Below, piece by piece: positions 7,544 through 16,220 of a DNA stretch of 64,000 nucleotides. Under the pieces are notes generated by a model. It was not told where the DNA came from. It made no database searches and saw nothing but the letters and a program-made list of their open reading frames with translations. Location of the stretch: positions 124,001-188,000 of the forward strand of contig NZ_FUYL01000011.1 in NCBI RefSeq assembly GCF_900167935.1, given 5' to 3'. The number at the start of each line of letters is the position of its first letter. Position 1 is the stretch's first letter. The DNA comes from Maribacter arcticus (lineage in GTDB: Bacteria > Bacteroidota > Bacteroidia > Flavobacteriales > Flavobacteriaceae). A program made the position numbers and the translations under genes.

Positions 7544-9232
7544 CTATTGCTTTGGTTCTAACAAAACGATATCAAAATCATTTTCAAGAACAACTTTACC
7601 ATTGGCTACAGTACTTTCGGTTTCAGAATATCTGTCATAAAGTTTTGTGCCATCTCCAAATACACCTTTTACCGAGATTGATTTTTTCCCTTTTGGTAAG
7701 TCAAGAGCAATAACAACTTTATCAAAAAACTCATCTTTATTCAAATACCTGCTGAAAACATAGGGCTCTTTAGTGATTATTTTATGAATACCAGCTCCGA
7801 TGGCCGGGTGGTCATTTCTAAATGAACCAATTTGCTGCCAATAATTTAAAATTTCTTTTGTCTGTGCTAAACTATCAAGCTCATTCCAATTCATAAAAGA
7901 TCTTAATGTGGCATCACCCTCAGTATTTTCAATCGTTAAGTCTCTTGCCGTTTCATCGCCATAATAGATCTGTGAAGCACCAGGGGTTAATAGAAGAACA
8001 TTTGCAGCTCTTTTTGGGTTTGTACGTTCTTTGTCGAAAGGCTGACCATCATCGTGCGATGTAAGGTAGTTTAAAACACTTTTGTCTTTTAAAGTAGTAT
8101 GTAGCAGTTTGCTATATTTAGAAAAAATGTATTCGTAGTCCTTTTCAGCGTCTGTCTTTAATTCAAAGTTTATAAGACTTTTGAAACCGTTAGCAAAATA
8201 ATCTACTTTTTTATCCCCAAAATCATATTCTCGACCACCGGAAATTCCGTAATTATATACTTCACCAACCATATAGAAAGGGTTGTTGTCTAAAACCTTA
8301 TCAGCATTTTTCTTTTTCCAAAGCTCAAATGCCGCCGACGATTCTTTATAGAGTTCTGCCCATGCATTTTCATTGGCATGTTTTACGGTATCAACCCTAA
8401 AACCATCAACCCCATATTTATTTATGTAATCGGTAAGCCACTTCATGATATAAAATCGAGGAGCCCTAGGGTGTCCAGTTCTATCAAAAAATAAATCAAG
8501 TTCATCTAATTCCTCACTTAATCTGCCTTCGGTTTTCCATTTGGCAAGTAGTGCGTCAGGTAAATTTATTGCCGTATCAGATTCTGTTAATATGTCGGGC
8601 AAATTTGCTACTAAGGTGCAGTTTGTGGTATTTTCATATGTAGTGAATTCGCAAGTAGGAGAGGTGCGTACCCATTCTTCTGGCCATACAGGATCTTTTT
8701 CGGTAACTGGGCCTGTGTGGTTCAAAACTACATCTAATAGAACGCGAATACCATTTTCATGAGCTGTTTTAACCAGAGTTTCCAAATCTTTTTCCGTTCC
8801 AAAATTAGGGTCTAATGCTGTCCAGTCTTTTGCCCAATACCCATGGTAAGCATATGTATTGCCAGTGCCTTCATCGGTGGCACCATGAACTTGTTCTATT
8901 ACAGGGGTAAACCATATAGCGTTTACGCCAAGCTTAGTAAAATAACCATCTTTAATTTTTTGAGTTATACCTTGAATATCGCCACCCATAAAGCCTCTTA
9001 GCTTTCCGGTTGCCTCATCTCTTTCGAAGTTTAAATCGTTTTCTGGATTGCCATTATTAAAACGGTCTGTAAGTAGAAAATATACTGTAGCTGCTTCCCA
9101 CTGAAAATTAGGATTCTTTTTTGCTGTGACAACGGTGTCGGTTACAGAAGATGTGGTTTTAGTATCTTTTGCGTTCGGTTGGCAAGATGCCAGTACGATG
9201 GCAATGAGTGCTAAAAAGTATAAATTTTTCAT
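7544..9232 (-). CDS. GH13 alpha-amylase-family lipoprotein
   Basis: The 562-residue product opens with a lipoprotein signal (MKNLYFLALIAIVLASC, Cys at 17), so it is probably anchored in the outer membrane or periplasm. GH13 regions are visible: DVVLNHTG near 166, GFRVDTVKHAN with the nucleophile Asp near 276, GEVYNYG with the acid/base Glu near 323, and TSHDDGQPF near 390 with the transition-state Asp. A C-terminal beta domain ends LENDFDIVLLEPKQ. It probably hydrolyses alpha-glucans or maltodextrins. No SusC/SusD pair is adjacent, so it is not part of a visible polysaccharide locus. Confidence 0.92.
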   Translation of the reverse strand: MKNLYFLALIAIVLASCQPNAKDTKTTSSVTDTVVTAKKNPNFQWEAATVYFLLTDRFNNGNPENDLNFERDEATGKLRGFMGGDIQGITQKIKDGYFTKLGVNAIWFTPVIEQVHGATDEGTGNTYAYHGYWAKDWTALDPNFGTEKDLETLVKTAHENGIRVLLDVVLNHTGPVTEKDPVWPEEWVRTSPTCEFTTYENTTNCTLVANLPDILTESDTAINLPDALLAKWKTEGRLSEELDELDLFFDRTGHPRAPRFYIMKWLTDYINKYGVDGFRVDTVKHANENAWAELYKESSAAFELWKKKNADKVLDNNPFYMVGEVYNYGISGGREYDFGDKKVDYFANGFKSLINFELKTDAEKDYEYIFSKYSKLLHTTLKDKSVLNYLTSHDDGQPFDKERTNPKRAANVLLLTPGASQIYYGDETARDLTIENTEGDATLRSFMNWNELDSLAQTKEILNYWQQIGSFRNDHPAIGAGIHKIITKEPYVFSRYLNKDEFFDKVVIALDLPKGKKSISVKGVFGDGTKLYDRYSETESTVANGKVVLENDFDIVLLEPKQ

Positions 9233-9283
9233 TTCCTAAATATTTCCTCTAAAGCTATAACAAGGATATGAATCAAAAAAATA

Positions 9284-10054
9284 TTATTTTTTTCTATTAA
9301 GAACTTTATACTCTTCATAGCAACTACTAATGGCATCTAAAATTTGAAGGTCATTAGCTGTTGTAATAAAAGATTTTGAGTAATTACAGTTGTTTAAAAT
9401 ATCTTGAATATCTACTTTTTCTAACTGAAGAAATTCTGTTAGCGTTTCACGATCAAACTTAGAAGCCAATAAATTACGAATTTCATCGTCTTCTCTCATT
9501 TGCCTAAGTTTACGCATTTGTGCAGGTTTCTTGCCAAAGAGGTTTCGTAGTAAATCCGCTGGGTTAAGAATAGCGCCCAGTACCTTTGTAACAGCACTAG
9601 GGTTTTTGTTACCTCCCTCATAACTTACACCTAGACCCGATATGCTATATTGATAAGCATTGTTGATAGGAAGGTTTTTCACATCAATTTCTAAATAACC
9701 GGTAAGCTGATATGGTCTTACAATAACCTCCTCTAAAGCATACGCTAGTTCAGTTAAAGCTATTTCAGTATTCTCAAATTTAAACATGTCGTTGGTAACC
9801 CTTATTTTTTGAGACTTGAACCCAAGAAAAGAAAAGTAAAGAGTATCATTTACAGCTGCAGCGATGGAAAATTCGCCTTTTTCATTAGTAATGGTGCCAA
9901 ATACTTGGTTAAGGTTGACGACATGAACGCTTTCAAGAGGTTCTTCAGTTTGTGCATTTATAACAACTGCACTTAAGCGTTGACTTTCTTCTGTTTCTTG
10001 TGAAAAACCAATAAGTGAAATGAAAGTAAATAATACTAATAAAAAATATTTCAT
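9284..10054 (-). CDS. secreted carboxypeptidase-like regulatory domain protein
   Basis: The 256-residue product has a signal peptide (MKYFLLVLFTFISLIGFSQ) and then a CarboxypepD_reg-like beta sandwich: SAVVINAQTEEPLESVHVV, GTITNEKGEFSI and DTLYFSFLGFKSQKI, the same fold found at the N terminus of many TonB receptors. The C-terminal half (residues 110-256) is helical and charged, with no beta-barrel. Bacteroidetes encode many such stand-alone proteins of unknown role. The helicase terminator lies between it and the DEAD-box gene, so it is transcribed separately. Confidence 0.8.
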   Translation of the reverse strand: MKYFLLVLFTFISLIGFSQETEESQRLSAVVINAQTEEPLESVHVVNLNQVFGTITNEKGEFSIAAAVNDTLYFSFLGFKSQKIRVTNDMFKFENTEIALTELAYALEEVIVRPYQLTGYLEIDVKNLPINNAYQYSISGLGVSYEGGNKNPSAVTKVLGAILNPADLLRNLFGKKPAQMRKLRQMREDDEIRNLLASKFDRETLTEFLQLEKVDIQDILNNCNYSKSFITTANDLQILDAISSCYEEYKVLNRKK

Positions 10055-10092
10055 GTTGCTATCGCCACGTTTAAGGATACAAACAAAATAAA

Positions 10093-10116
10093 AAAAATAC
10101 GCCGAAGCGTATTTTT
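10093..10116 (-). terminator. terminator of the DEAD-box helicase gene
   Basis: The stem AAAAATACGC / GCGTATTTTT with a CGAA tetraloop lies 14 bases past the helicase stop and before the next minus-strand gene. Confidence 0.8.
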
Positions 10117-10129
10117 AATATACAATTAA

Positions 10130-11986
10130 CTAAAAGAAATCACCCTTTCTTTTAGTGCTACGTCTTTTTCCAGAGTTAGGGCTGCTAGATTCACTTCGAC
10201 CTCGGCTTCTTCCTTTAGATTCACGATCGCCATCTTTTCTTCCTTTACCACCGCGATCATCATCTCTTCTGCCGCTTCTTTTTCCTCTAAAGCTACTGCC
10301 GCCTCCATCGCTGCTTCTGCGATTACCGCCTCCGCCACCACCAGGGTTTTTGGAAACTTCTACATTTACAAATCGTCCGTCAACTTTAAACTCGGTGAAC
10401 TTGTCAAGAATTTGTTGGGTAGATTCTGATTCAGTATTAAAAAACGAAAAGCTTTCTTTTACATCAACTTTAAAAACATCTTCTTGCCCTAGGCCAACCG
10501 TATCTCTAATGAAATCTTTAAGAGACATCCAGTCATAACCATCCTTTTCACCAACGTTTATGAAATAACGTACAGCACCACTAGTCGGTGTTTCGCCACC
10601 TCTTCTGCCATCACTTCTATCTCTATCGCCATCTCTATCTCTATCTCTATCTCTACCGTTATCAGAAGAATTTAAATCTTTAGACTTGTTGTAATAGTTA
10701 GAGAATCTAGTAAATTCTACCGATACAATTTTTTTAATCAGTTCTTCACGGTCAATTCCTTGAAGAACATCATTGATTGCGGGTAAATAATTTTCTACGT
10801 CTGCATTGATTTTTGTATCCTTTATTTTGTTTGCCAAGTGATACAATTGAATCTCACAGATTTCCATTCCCGTAGGAATTTGTTTAGCTATAAACTTCTG
10901 ATTGATTTTGTTTTCTATAGCTTTAATCTTACGTTGTTCGCTACGTGTAATAATTACCATAGAGATACCTGACTTACCAGCTCTACCTGTTCTACCACTA
11001 CGGTGCGTATACGTTTCGATTTCATCAGGTAATTGATAATTGATTACGTGAGTAATATCATCAACATCAATACCACGCGCAGCAACATCAGTTGCTACAA
11101 GCATTTGAATTTGTCTTTTACGAAAAGAATTCATTACCAAATCTCTTTGGTTCTGACTCAAATCGCCATGTAAGGCTCCTGCGTTGTAACCATCTTCAAT
11201 TAAATTTTCAGCAACTTTTTGGGTATCCCTTTTAGTTCTACAGAAAATAACTGAAAATATATCCGGGTTGGTATCTGCCAATCTTTTTAAAGCAGGATAA
11301 CGATCTCTACCACCAACAACATAATACTCATGTTGTACGGTCGATGCTCCTGAGTTTTTTGCTCCCACGGTAATCTCTTGTGGAGAGTGCATGAATTTCT
11401 TTGCAATTACCGCTACCTCTTTAGGCATAGTAGCAGAAAACAACCAAGTAGATTTATCACTAGGGGTGCCAGAAAGAATATCTTTAATATCTTCCATGAA
11501 GCCCATATTCAACATTTCATCCGCTTCATCAAGAATACAGTAATCAATCTTGGAGATATCTACAAGACGTCTACTGATCATGTCTTTCATTCTACCAGGT
11601 GTAGCTACAATAATTTGAGCACCTCGCTTTATTTGTCTTGCTTGGTCTGTAATACTAGCACCGCCATAAATGGCAACTACATTAATATTGCGTTCGTATT
11701 TTGAATACGCTTGCATTTCTTTGGTAATCTGCAAGCAAAGCTCACGAGTAGGAGATAGTATTAAACCTTGTGTGGTTCTACTGTTACTATCAATTTTTTG
11801 AATTAATGGAAAACCGAATGCGGCAGTTTTACCTGTTCCGGTTTGCGCTAAGGCAACCAAATCGGTTTCACTTTCCAATAAAATAGGGATTGCTTTTTCC
11901 TGTACTTCTGAAGGGGTTTCAAAACCCAAATCAGCAACAGCATCTAATAAGGACTTTTGCAGTCCTAGTGCTTCAAACTTTGTCAT
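10130..11986 (-). CDS. DEAD-box RNA helicase with DbpA-type domain and Arg/Gly/Asp-rich tail
   Basis: The 618-residue product has the Q motif near the N terminus, Walker A AQTGTGKT near 44-51, the DEAD box LDEADEM near 152, SAT near 183 and HRSGRTGRAG near 329. A low-complexity RDRDRDGDRDR linker (about 444-456) follows, then a DbpA-like RNA-binding domain (VRYFINVGEKDGYDW to FVNVEVSKNP) and a Gly/Arg-rich tail. This plan matches the CsdA/DeaD group that remodels rRNA or mRNA, often in the cold. A candidate -7 box gives a leader of about 105 bases. Confidence 0.93.
   Translation of the reverse strand: MTKFEALGLQKSLLDAVADLGFETPSEVQEKAIPILLESETDLVALAQTGTGKTAAFGFPLIQKIDSNSRTTQGLILSPTRELCLQITKEMQAYSKYERNINVVAIYGGASITDQARQIKRGAQIIVATPGRMKDMISRRLVDISKIDYCILDEADEMLNMGFMEDIKDILSGTPSDKSTWLFSATMPKEVAVIAKKFMHSPQEITVGAKNSGASTVQHEYYVVGGRDRYPALKRLADTNPDIFSVIFCRTKRDTQKVAENLIEDGYNAGALHGDLSQNQRDLVMNSFRKRQIQMLVATDVAARGIDVDDITHVINYQLPDEIETYTHRSGRTGRAGKSGISMVIITRSEQRKIKAIENKINQKFIAKQIPTGMEICEIQLYHLANKIKDTKINADVENYLPAINDVLQGIDREELIKKIVSVEFTRFSNYYNKSKDLNSSDNGRDRDRDRDGDRDRSDGRRGGETPTSGAVRYFINVGEKDGYDWMSLKDFIRDTVGLGQEDVFKVDVKESFSFFNTESESTQQILDKFTEFKVDGRFVNVEVSKNPGGGGGGNRRSSDGGGSSFRGKRSGRRDDDRGGKGRKDGDRESKGRSRGRSESSSPNSGKRRSTKRKGDFF
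10619..10655 (-). repeat. hexanucleotide AGAGAT tandem tract inside the helicase gene
   Basis: On the minus strand AGAGAT units encode Arg-Asp pairs in the linker between helicase core and RNA-binding domain. Each unit is six bases, so copy-number changes would stay in frame. Confidence 0.8.
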
Positions 11987-12096
11987 AAATATGTTATACT
12001 AAATCGCAAATATGAATGTTGCATAGAGCGATTATCGTATATAACCTATTTAGACTCAGGGCAACACATGCTATACTAGCGGCGTTAATTAATTTG

Positions 12097-12104
12097 CAAA
12101 GGTA
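12097..12104 (-). promoter_or_regulatory. candidate -7 box of the DEAD-box gene
   Basis: The minus strand reads TACCTTTG, matching TAnnTTTG, 110 bases upstream of the helicase start. It predicts a leader of about 105 bases, long for this window. Confidence 0.35.
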
Positions 12105-12145
12105 CTGCGAATAATTGGACTGGTATAATAAATAGGTAAGTAATA

Positions 12146-12790
12146 TTATGGGGCTAATATATAGCCGTAAATAGATAGGAAAGTGCCTGTGATACCAAAG
12201 ATAATCATCAGTACAATAAGGCTTTTTTGTAAAATTGGGTTATCGTATATTATAATGCAAACAGCACCTAGTACGATGCAAATTTGGAAAAAAAGCATAC
12301 CATAATCGAATTTTTTGGTTGCATAATCATACGTTGCGGCTAATTGCTGCCATTCTTTGACACCGATAATTACACCTATTTCTCCTTCGATGTCTTGTGT
12401 CCAATTTTCTTTTCCGACAAATGCCGAACCATTTAGAATCTCGGTTTTTTCTGCATTATACTTATCAATATTTTTTTGAACCGAAGCTATTTTATCTTCA
12501 ATAACCTGAACCTTTTCATCAGTTACTATTCCACTACTTATTAGTGCGGTTAAATAATCAAGTTCACTTTCTTTTAAGCTTTCTTTGATGCTTTTTGATT
12601 GATACCAGTTAGAGTAACTGACAACATTATTATGAGCAATCATCATTTCTTCCTCTAGCTCGCCATTCACCATTTGTGATATTGCCATGAGTGCAGCAAA
12701 TAGTGCTATTAATACACCGCCAATAGCTTCAGCTCTTTCTGATGCGACAGATACTTCAACGGTTTCTCTATTGTTTTTATTCTGTAACAT
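12146..12790 (-). CDS. DUF4337-like membrane protein
   Basis: The 214-residue product has one membrane helix near residues 22-42, a long soluble helical section (45-150) with coiled-coil character, and two or three helices at the C terminus (about 160-212). The N-terminal EVSVASERAEAIGGVLIALFAA and the general layout fit DUF4337, a family of unknown function. The gene start overlaps the end of rdgB by 14 bases, so the two are probably one transcript. No catalytic residues can be proposed. Confidence 0.7.
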   Translation of the reverse strand: MLQNKNNRETVEVSVASERAEAIGGVLIALFAALMAISQMVNGELEEEMMIAHNNVVSYSNWYQSKSIKESLKESELDYLTALISSGIVTDEKVQVIEDKIASVQKNIDKYNAEKTEILNGSAFVGKENWTQDIEGEIGVIIGVKEWQQLAATYDYATKKFDYGMLFFQICIVLGAVCIIIYDNPILQKSLIVLMIIFGITGTFLSIYGYILAP

Positions 12791-13364
12791 TAATATTGTT
12801 TAAATATGCTATCAATTTTTGAACTGCTTGACCACGATGACTTATGCTGTTTTTTACAGATAAAGGTAATTCAGCAAATGTTTCTACATAACCATTAGGC
12901 TTGAATATAGGGTCATAACCAAAACCATGTTGACCTTTTTGGCTGATTGTTATTTCTCCGTTTACTTTACCTTCAAATATATGTGTTTCTCCTTTTATAT
13001 TTAAAGCGATTACAGTTTTGAAATGTGCTGTTCTATCTTCTTTATTTTCTAAGTTGTTTAATAATTTAGATATATTGGCTTGTGAATCGTTTTGTTCACC
13101 AGCATAGCGCGCAGAATATACGCCGGGTTCGCCGTTGAGTGAGTTTACTAATAGTCCTGTATCATCGGCAAAACATGGTAGCTGGTACTTTTTAGTGACA
13201 AAATCTGCTTTTATCTTAGCATTACCTTCTAAAGTATTTGCTGTCTCTGGTATCTCGTCTGTGCATCCTATAGTATTTAAACTGACCAGTTCAATGAATG
13301 CGGGTAGTAGTTGTTGAATTTCTTTTAATTTATTAGAATTGTGTGTAGCGAATACAAGTTTCAT
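12777..13364 (-). CDS. rdgB: non-canonical purine NTP pyrophosphatase (HAM1/RdgB)
   Basis: The 195-residue product shows the whole HAM1 pattern: the N-terminal substrate loop FATHNSNKLKEIQQLL, FADDTGLLVNSLNGEPGVYSARYAG near 67-92, GFGYDPIF near 146-153 and SHRGQAV near 175. It hydrolyses dITP, ITP and XTP to monophosphates and keeps deaminated purines out of DNA. Length and motifs are those of the intact family. It overlaps the DUF4337-like gene. Confidence 0.95.
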   Translation of the reverse strand: MKLVFATHNSNKLKEIQQLLPAFIELVSLNTIGCTDEIPETANTLEGNAKIKADFVTKKYQLPCFADDTGLLVNSLNGEPGVYSARYAGEQNDSQANISKLLNNLENKEDRTAHFKTVIALNIKGETHIFEGKVNGEITISQKGQHGFGYDPIFKPNGYVETFAELPLSVKNSISHRGQAVQKLIAYLNNINVTE

Positions 13365-13424
13365 GTTCTTAATTTGGGAACTGGTTTATGGAATTTTAAA
13401 TCTCAAAAGTAGTAATTTTATAAA

Positions 13425-13877
13425 ATGGAATTAAAGTTACCGCCTGCTTTACTGTTATTACTCTTCGGATTTGCTATGTATATTTTAGCTACATTTTTGC
13501 CTTTTGGTTTTTTTGATTTTTTTGGTCGTTTATTACTTTTTAAAATAATGTTGAGTTTTGGGGGCTTAGTTGGGCTTTTGTCTCTTTTTCAATTTTATAG
13601 AGCAAAGACTACTGTAGATCCTACGAAGCCTAGTAAAGCTTCTAATTTAGTTGTTAACGGAATATTTAAATTTTCTCGCAATCCAATGTATTTGGCTATG
13701 CTACTTGTTTTACTGGCATTGGGATTGGTTTTAGGAAATGCTTTTAATACCTTAATAGCCGCCGCTTTTGTAGGGTATATGAATCGTTTTCAGATTATAC
13801 CTGAAGAGCGTATTCTTTTAAATAAATTTGGACGTACTTACAAAGAGTATTGTACGTTGACTAGACGCTGGTTTTAA
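13425..13877 (+). CDS. isoprenylcysteine carboxyl methyltransferase-like membrane protein
   Basis: The 150-residue product is an integral membrane protein with about four helices. The C-terminal signature NGIFKFSRNPMYLAMLLVLL followed by EERILLNKFGRTYKEYCTLTRRWF is the conserved SAM-binding region of the ICMT/PEMT group. Bacterial members methylate varied small molecules or lipids, and the substrate is not known. It is divergent from rdgB, with overlapping promoter space of about 60 bases. Confidence 0.83.
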   Translation: MELKLPPALLLLLFGFAMYILATFLPFGFFDFFGRLLLFKIMLSFGGLVGLLSLFQFYRAKTTVDPTKPSKASNLVVNGIFKFSRNPMYLAMLLVLLALGLVLGNAFNTLIAAAFVGYMNRFQIIPEERILLNKFGRTYKEYCTLTRRWF

Positions 13878-13895
13878 GGAATTAAGTTTAAATCT

Positions 13896-13961
13896 ATATA
13901 TTAGCACTAAAGCTAATATATTTAAATATTATGTAATTAGCTTATAATTTGATATATTAGC
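13896..13961 (+). promoter_or_regulatory. palindromic operator-like array upstream of the SatD-like gene
   Basis: A perfect inverted repeat, ATATATTAGC (13896-13905) and GCTAATATAT (13912-13921), is separated by six bases. An exact third copy of the 10-base half site lies at 13952-13961, and a weaker one (TAATTAGC) at 13934-13941. The array fills the 100-base space before a gene whose product ends in a helix-turn-helix, which suggests autoregulation. Confidence 0.6.
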
Positions 13962-13977
13962 TTTTTAATTAATAATC

Positions 13978-14583
13978 ATGATAGCGATAATTACCGGAGA
14001 TATTATAAATTCTGAAAATCATCCAAGTTCTCAATGGTTAGATTTATTGAAGCAATACTTCAACCAGTTTGGTCCTTCACCAATGAATTGGGAAATTTAC
14101 CGTGGTGATGAGTTTCAATTAAAAGTCACGGAGAAAAATGCTTTGTTTACGGCAATCCGAATTAAAGCAATGTTAAAAACTATAAAAGGGTTAGACGTAA
14201 GAATGGGTATAGGTATAGGTTTAGAAACCTATATAGGTACAGGAGTTACTGAATCTAATGGGCCAGCATACCAACGTTCAGGGCGAAATTTCGAATCTTT
14301 AAAAGAAAGCAAAGTAAATATTAGTATCGCAACGGGGCGCGAGCAGAAAGACCGAACACTTAATTTGATATTACAATTGGCGTTAGATTTTATGGATGAT
14401 TGGAGTGTAGTATCTGCTGAAATAGTGACCCTAGTTTTAGACCATCCTACGTATTCACAAAAAGAAATTGCACAAAAGTTAGGAATTAAACAGTCTGCTG
14501 TAAGTCAACGATTAAAAAGAGCAAGATTGGACCTCGTTTTAGATGTTTTATCCTATTATGAAGAGGTCATAACAGATAATTAA
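13978..14583 (+). CDS. SatD-family protein with C-terminal helix-turn-helix
   Basis: The 201-residue product begins MIAIITGDIINSENHPSSQW, the SatD-type start. A nucleotide-cyclase-like fold can be guessed from IYRGDEFQLKV and VRMGIGIGLE. The last 50 residues form a clear helix-turn-helix: YSQKEIAQKLGIKQSAVSQR with a following KRARLDLVLDV helix. It is therefore likely a DNA-binding regulator with a sensory N-terminal domain. It is followed at once by a DUF3307 membrane protein, the usual SatD partner. The ligand is unknown. Confidence 0.82.
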   Translation: MIAIITGDIINSENHPSSQWLDLLKQYFNQFGPSPMNWEIYRGDEFQLKVTEKNALFTAIRIKAMLKTIKGLDVRMGIGIGLETYIGTGVTESNGPAYQRSGRNFESLKESKVNISIATGREQKDRTLNLILQLALDFMDDWSVVSAEIVTLVLDHPTYSQKEIAQKLGIKQSAVSQRLKRARLDLVLDVLSYYEEVITDN

Positions 14584-14584
14584 T

Positions 14585-15280
14585 ATGTTGATGTTCATAA
14601 AATTAATTTTAGGTCATTTAATTGGTGATTTTATTCTACAGCCAACAAAATGGGTGATTCACAAAGAATCGAATAAGATTACGTCAAAATACTTATACGT
14701 ACATGTATTGCTGCATTTTGCACTGTATATGCTTCTTTTATGGGATTTGTCTTTATGGAAAATAGCACTAGTAATTGCCATGGGTCATTTTATTATCGAC
14801 TTATTAAAATTGTATTCCAATTCATTTTTCAAGAACAAGAGTATTCCTTTTTTTATTGATCAAGGGCTACATGTTGTACTTATCTATTGCTGTGCTTTTT
14901 ATACTAATTTATATGAGCATACGCTAACACTCTTTCAAAATTTAGATTGGTCTTTAATAACTGCCATTGTTTTTGTTACCTATCCATCGGCAATTATAAT
15001 GGGTAAGATTCTTGAAAGTATGTCGAATCAAATAGAAACGGATCATAAATCATTACCAAATGCTGGTAAATATATTGGCATAATAGAACGGCTGTTCGTG
15101 TTAATCTTTATAGTAATTGGTAGGTGGGAAGTGATTGGTCTATTAATAGCTGCAAAATCGGTTTTTAGGTTTAATGACTTGAAAGAACGAAATAATAGAA
15201 AGCTTACTGAATATATTCTGATAGGTACATTAGTCAGTTTCGGATTGGCGATTTTGGCCGGACTTCTATATATTTCTTAA
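14585..15280 (+). CDS. DUF3307 membrane protein
   Basis: The 231-residue integral membrane protein starts LGHLIGDFILQPTKWVIHKES, the DUF3307 signature with a His/Asp pair, and repeats a similar pattern at MGHFIIDLLKLY. Six or so membrane helices are predicted. It begins two bases after the SatD-like stop, so the two are co-transcribed, an association repeatedly seen between these families. A role in stress or a transport function is possible but unproven. Confidence 0.8.
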   Translation: MLMFIKLILGHLIGDFILQPTKWVIHKESNKITSKYLYVHVLLHFALYMLLLWDLSLWKIALVIAMGHFIIDLLKLYSNSFFKNKSIPFFIDQGLHVVLIYCCAFYTNLYEHTLTLFQNLDWSLITAIVFVTYPSAIIMGKILESMSNQIETDHKSLPNAGKYIGIIERLFVLIFIVIGRWEVIGLLIAAKSVFRFNDLKERNNRKLTEYILIGTLVSFGLAILAGLLYIS

Positions 15281-15291
15281 GGAATATAATT

Positions 15292-16079
15292 ATGAAAAAA
15301 ACCACCAATTAGTCATCATTTTTCTATTCTTCTTTACTTATGCATCCTTCTCACAGACTAAAGAATTTAAGACTTTCGATGGTATAAATATTGTTTATAA
15401 TGATGCAGGAACGGGTGAACCGGTATTATTGATTCACGGTTTTATAAATTCAAGAAAATCATGGGATAACACACAATTGAAAAAAGATTTACTTGATAGA
15501 GGATATCGAGTTATTGTGCCTGATTTACGAGGTAATGGTGATTCAGGCAAGCCACAAGAAGAAAAAGCATATAAAAATGATGCAGAAGTCAAAGATTTAA
15601 AGTTACTAATGGGTCATTTAAATATTAAAAGTTATAAGGCTGTTGGGTATTCTAGAGGTAGTATTGTTTTAGCAAAACTATTGACTACAGATAAGCGAAT
15701 AGAAAAAGCGGTTTTAGGTGGCATGGGTATAGACTTTACGAATCCGCAGTGGGATAGGAGAATTTTATTTGCAAAAGCCTTTGATGGTGACATAAATGAT
15801 GAGACTAAAGGAGCTGTAGCATATGCTAAATCGATATATGCAGATTTGCGTTCGCTGCATCTACAGCAAAAATATCAACCTGTAACTTCAAAAAAGAATT
15901 TAGGAAAAACTAAGATTGATGTCATGGTAATTTGTGGGTATGAAGATACGGATAATGGAGATGCAAAACAGTTAAGTGATACTTTTGCAAACGGAATACT
16001 AGTTAGAGTGCCAGGAGATCATAATGCTACTTATAAAACAGCACCTTTTTCTGACGAGGTACTCCGGTTTTTAAACTAA
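15292..16079 (+). pseudogene. secreted alpha/beta hydrolase, frameshifted in a poly-A run
   Basis: The ATG at 15292 is followed by seven A residues and then a stop after six codons. One extra A would join it to the open frame and give MKKNHQLVIIFLFFFTYASF, a good signal peptide, continuing without a stop into the hydrolase. The rest is intact: IHGFINSRKSW (oxyanion region), GYSRGS with the nucleophile Ser, CGYEDTDNGD and the catalytic His in PGDHNAT. Translation from the internal ATG at 15429 would lose the signal and first strands. This may be a real mutation, a phase-variable tract, slippage-rescued, or a sequencing error. Confidence 0.75.
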
Positions 16080-16166
16080 TTCTAATGGCATTTGATTGTT
16101 TTACATCATAACCAATCATTTTTGTTTTATTTACGAGATAACATTTATCAGGATAAATTAAATTTT

Positions 16167-16174
16167 TACTTTTG
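16167..16174 (+). promoter_or_regulatory. candidate -7 box upstream of serA fusion
   Basis: TACTTTTG matches TAnnTTTG and lies 46 bases before the ATG. No TTG was found 17-23 bases further upstream. Confidence 0.35.
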
Positions 16175-16220
16175 CTCCTTATTTTAATCGCAAGAACACT
16201 AAATAAAACAAAAGGTAGAA

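Noticed and set aside
10155-10538. 127-codon plus-strand open frame opposite the helicase tail
   Set aside because: It is Leu/Pro/Arg-rich and lies wholly antisense to the repetitive Arg/Gly/Asp coding part of the helicase, so it is a composition shadow.
13952-13961. CRISPR-like reading of the repeated half sites near 13.9 kb
   Set aside because: The repeats are 10 bases, inverted and only a few bases apart, with no spacers and no cas genes, so an operator fits better.
16093-16118. TGATTG / CAATCA inverted repeat after the hydrolase gene as a terminator
   Set aside because: The stem is six pairs with a 14-base loop, too weak to support without RNA data.
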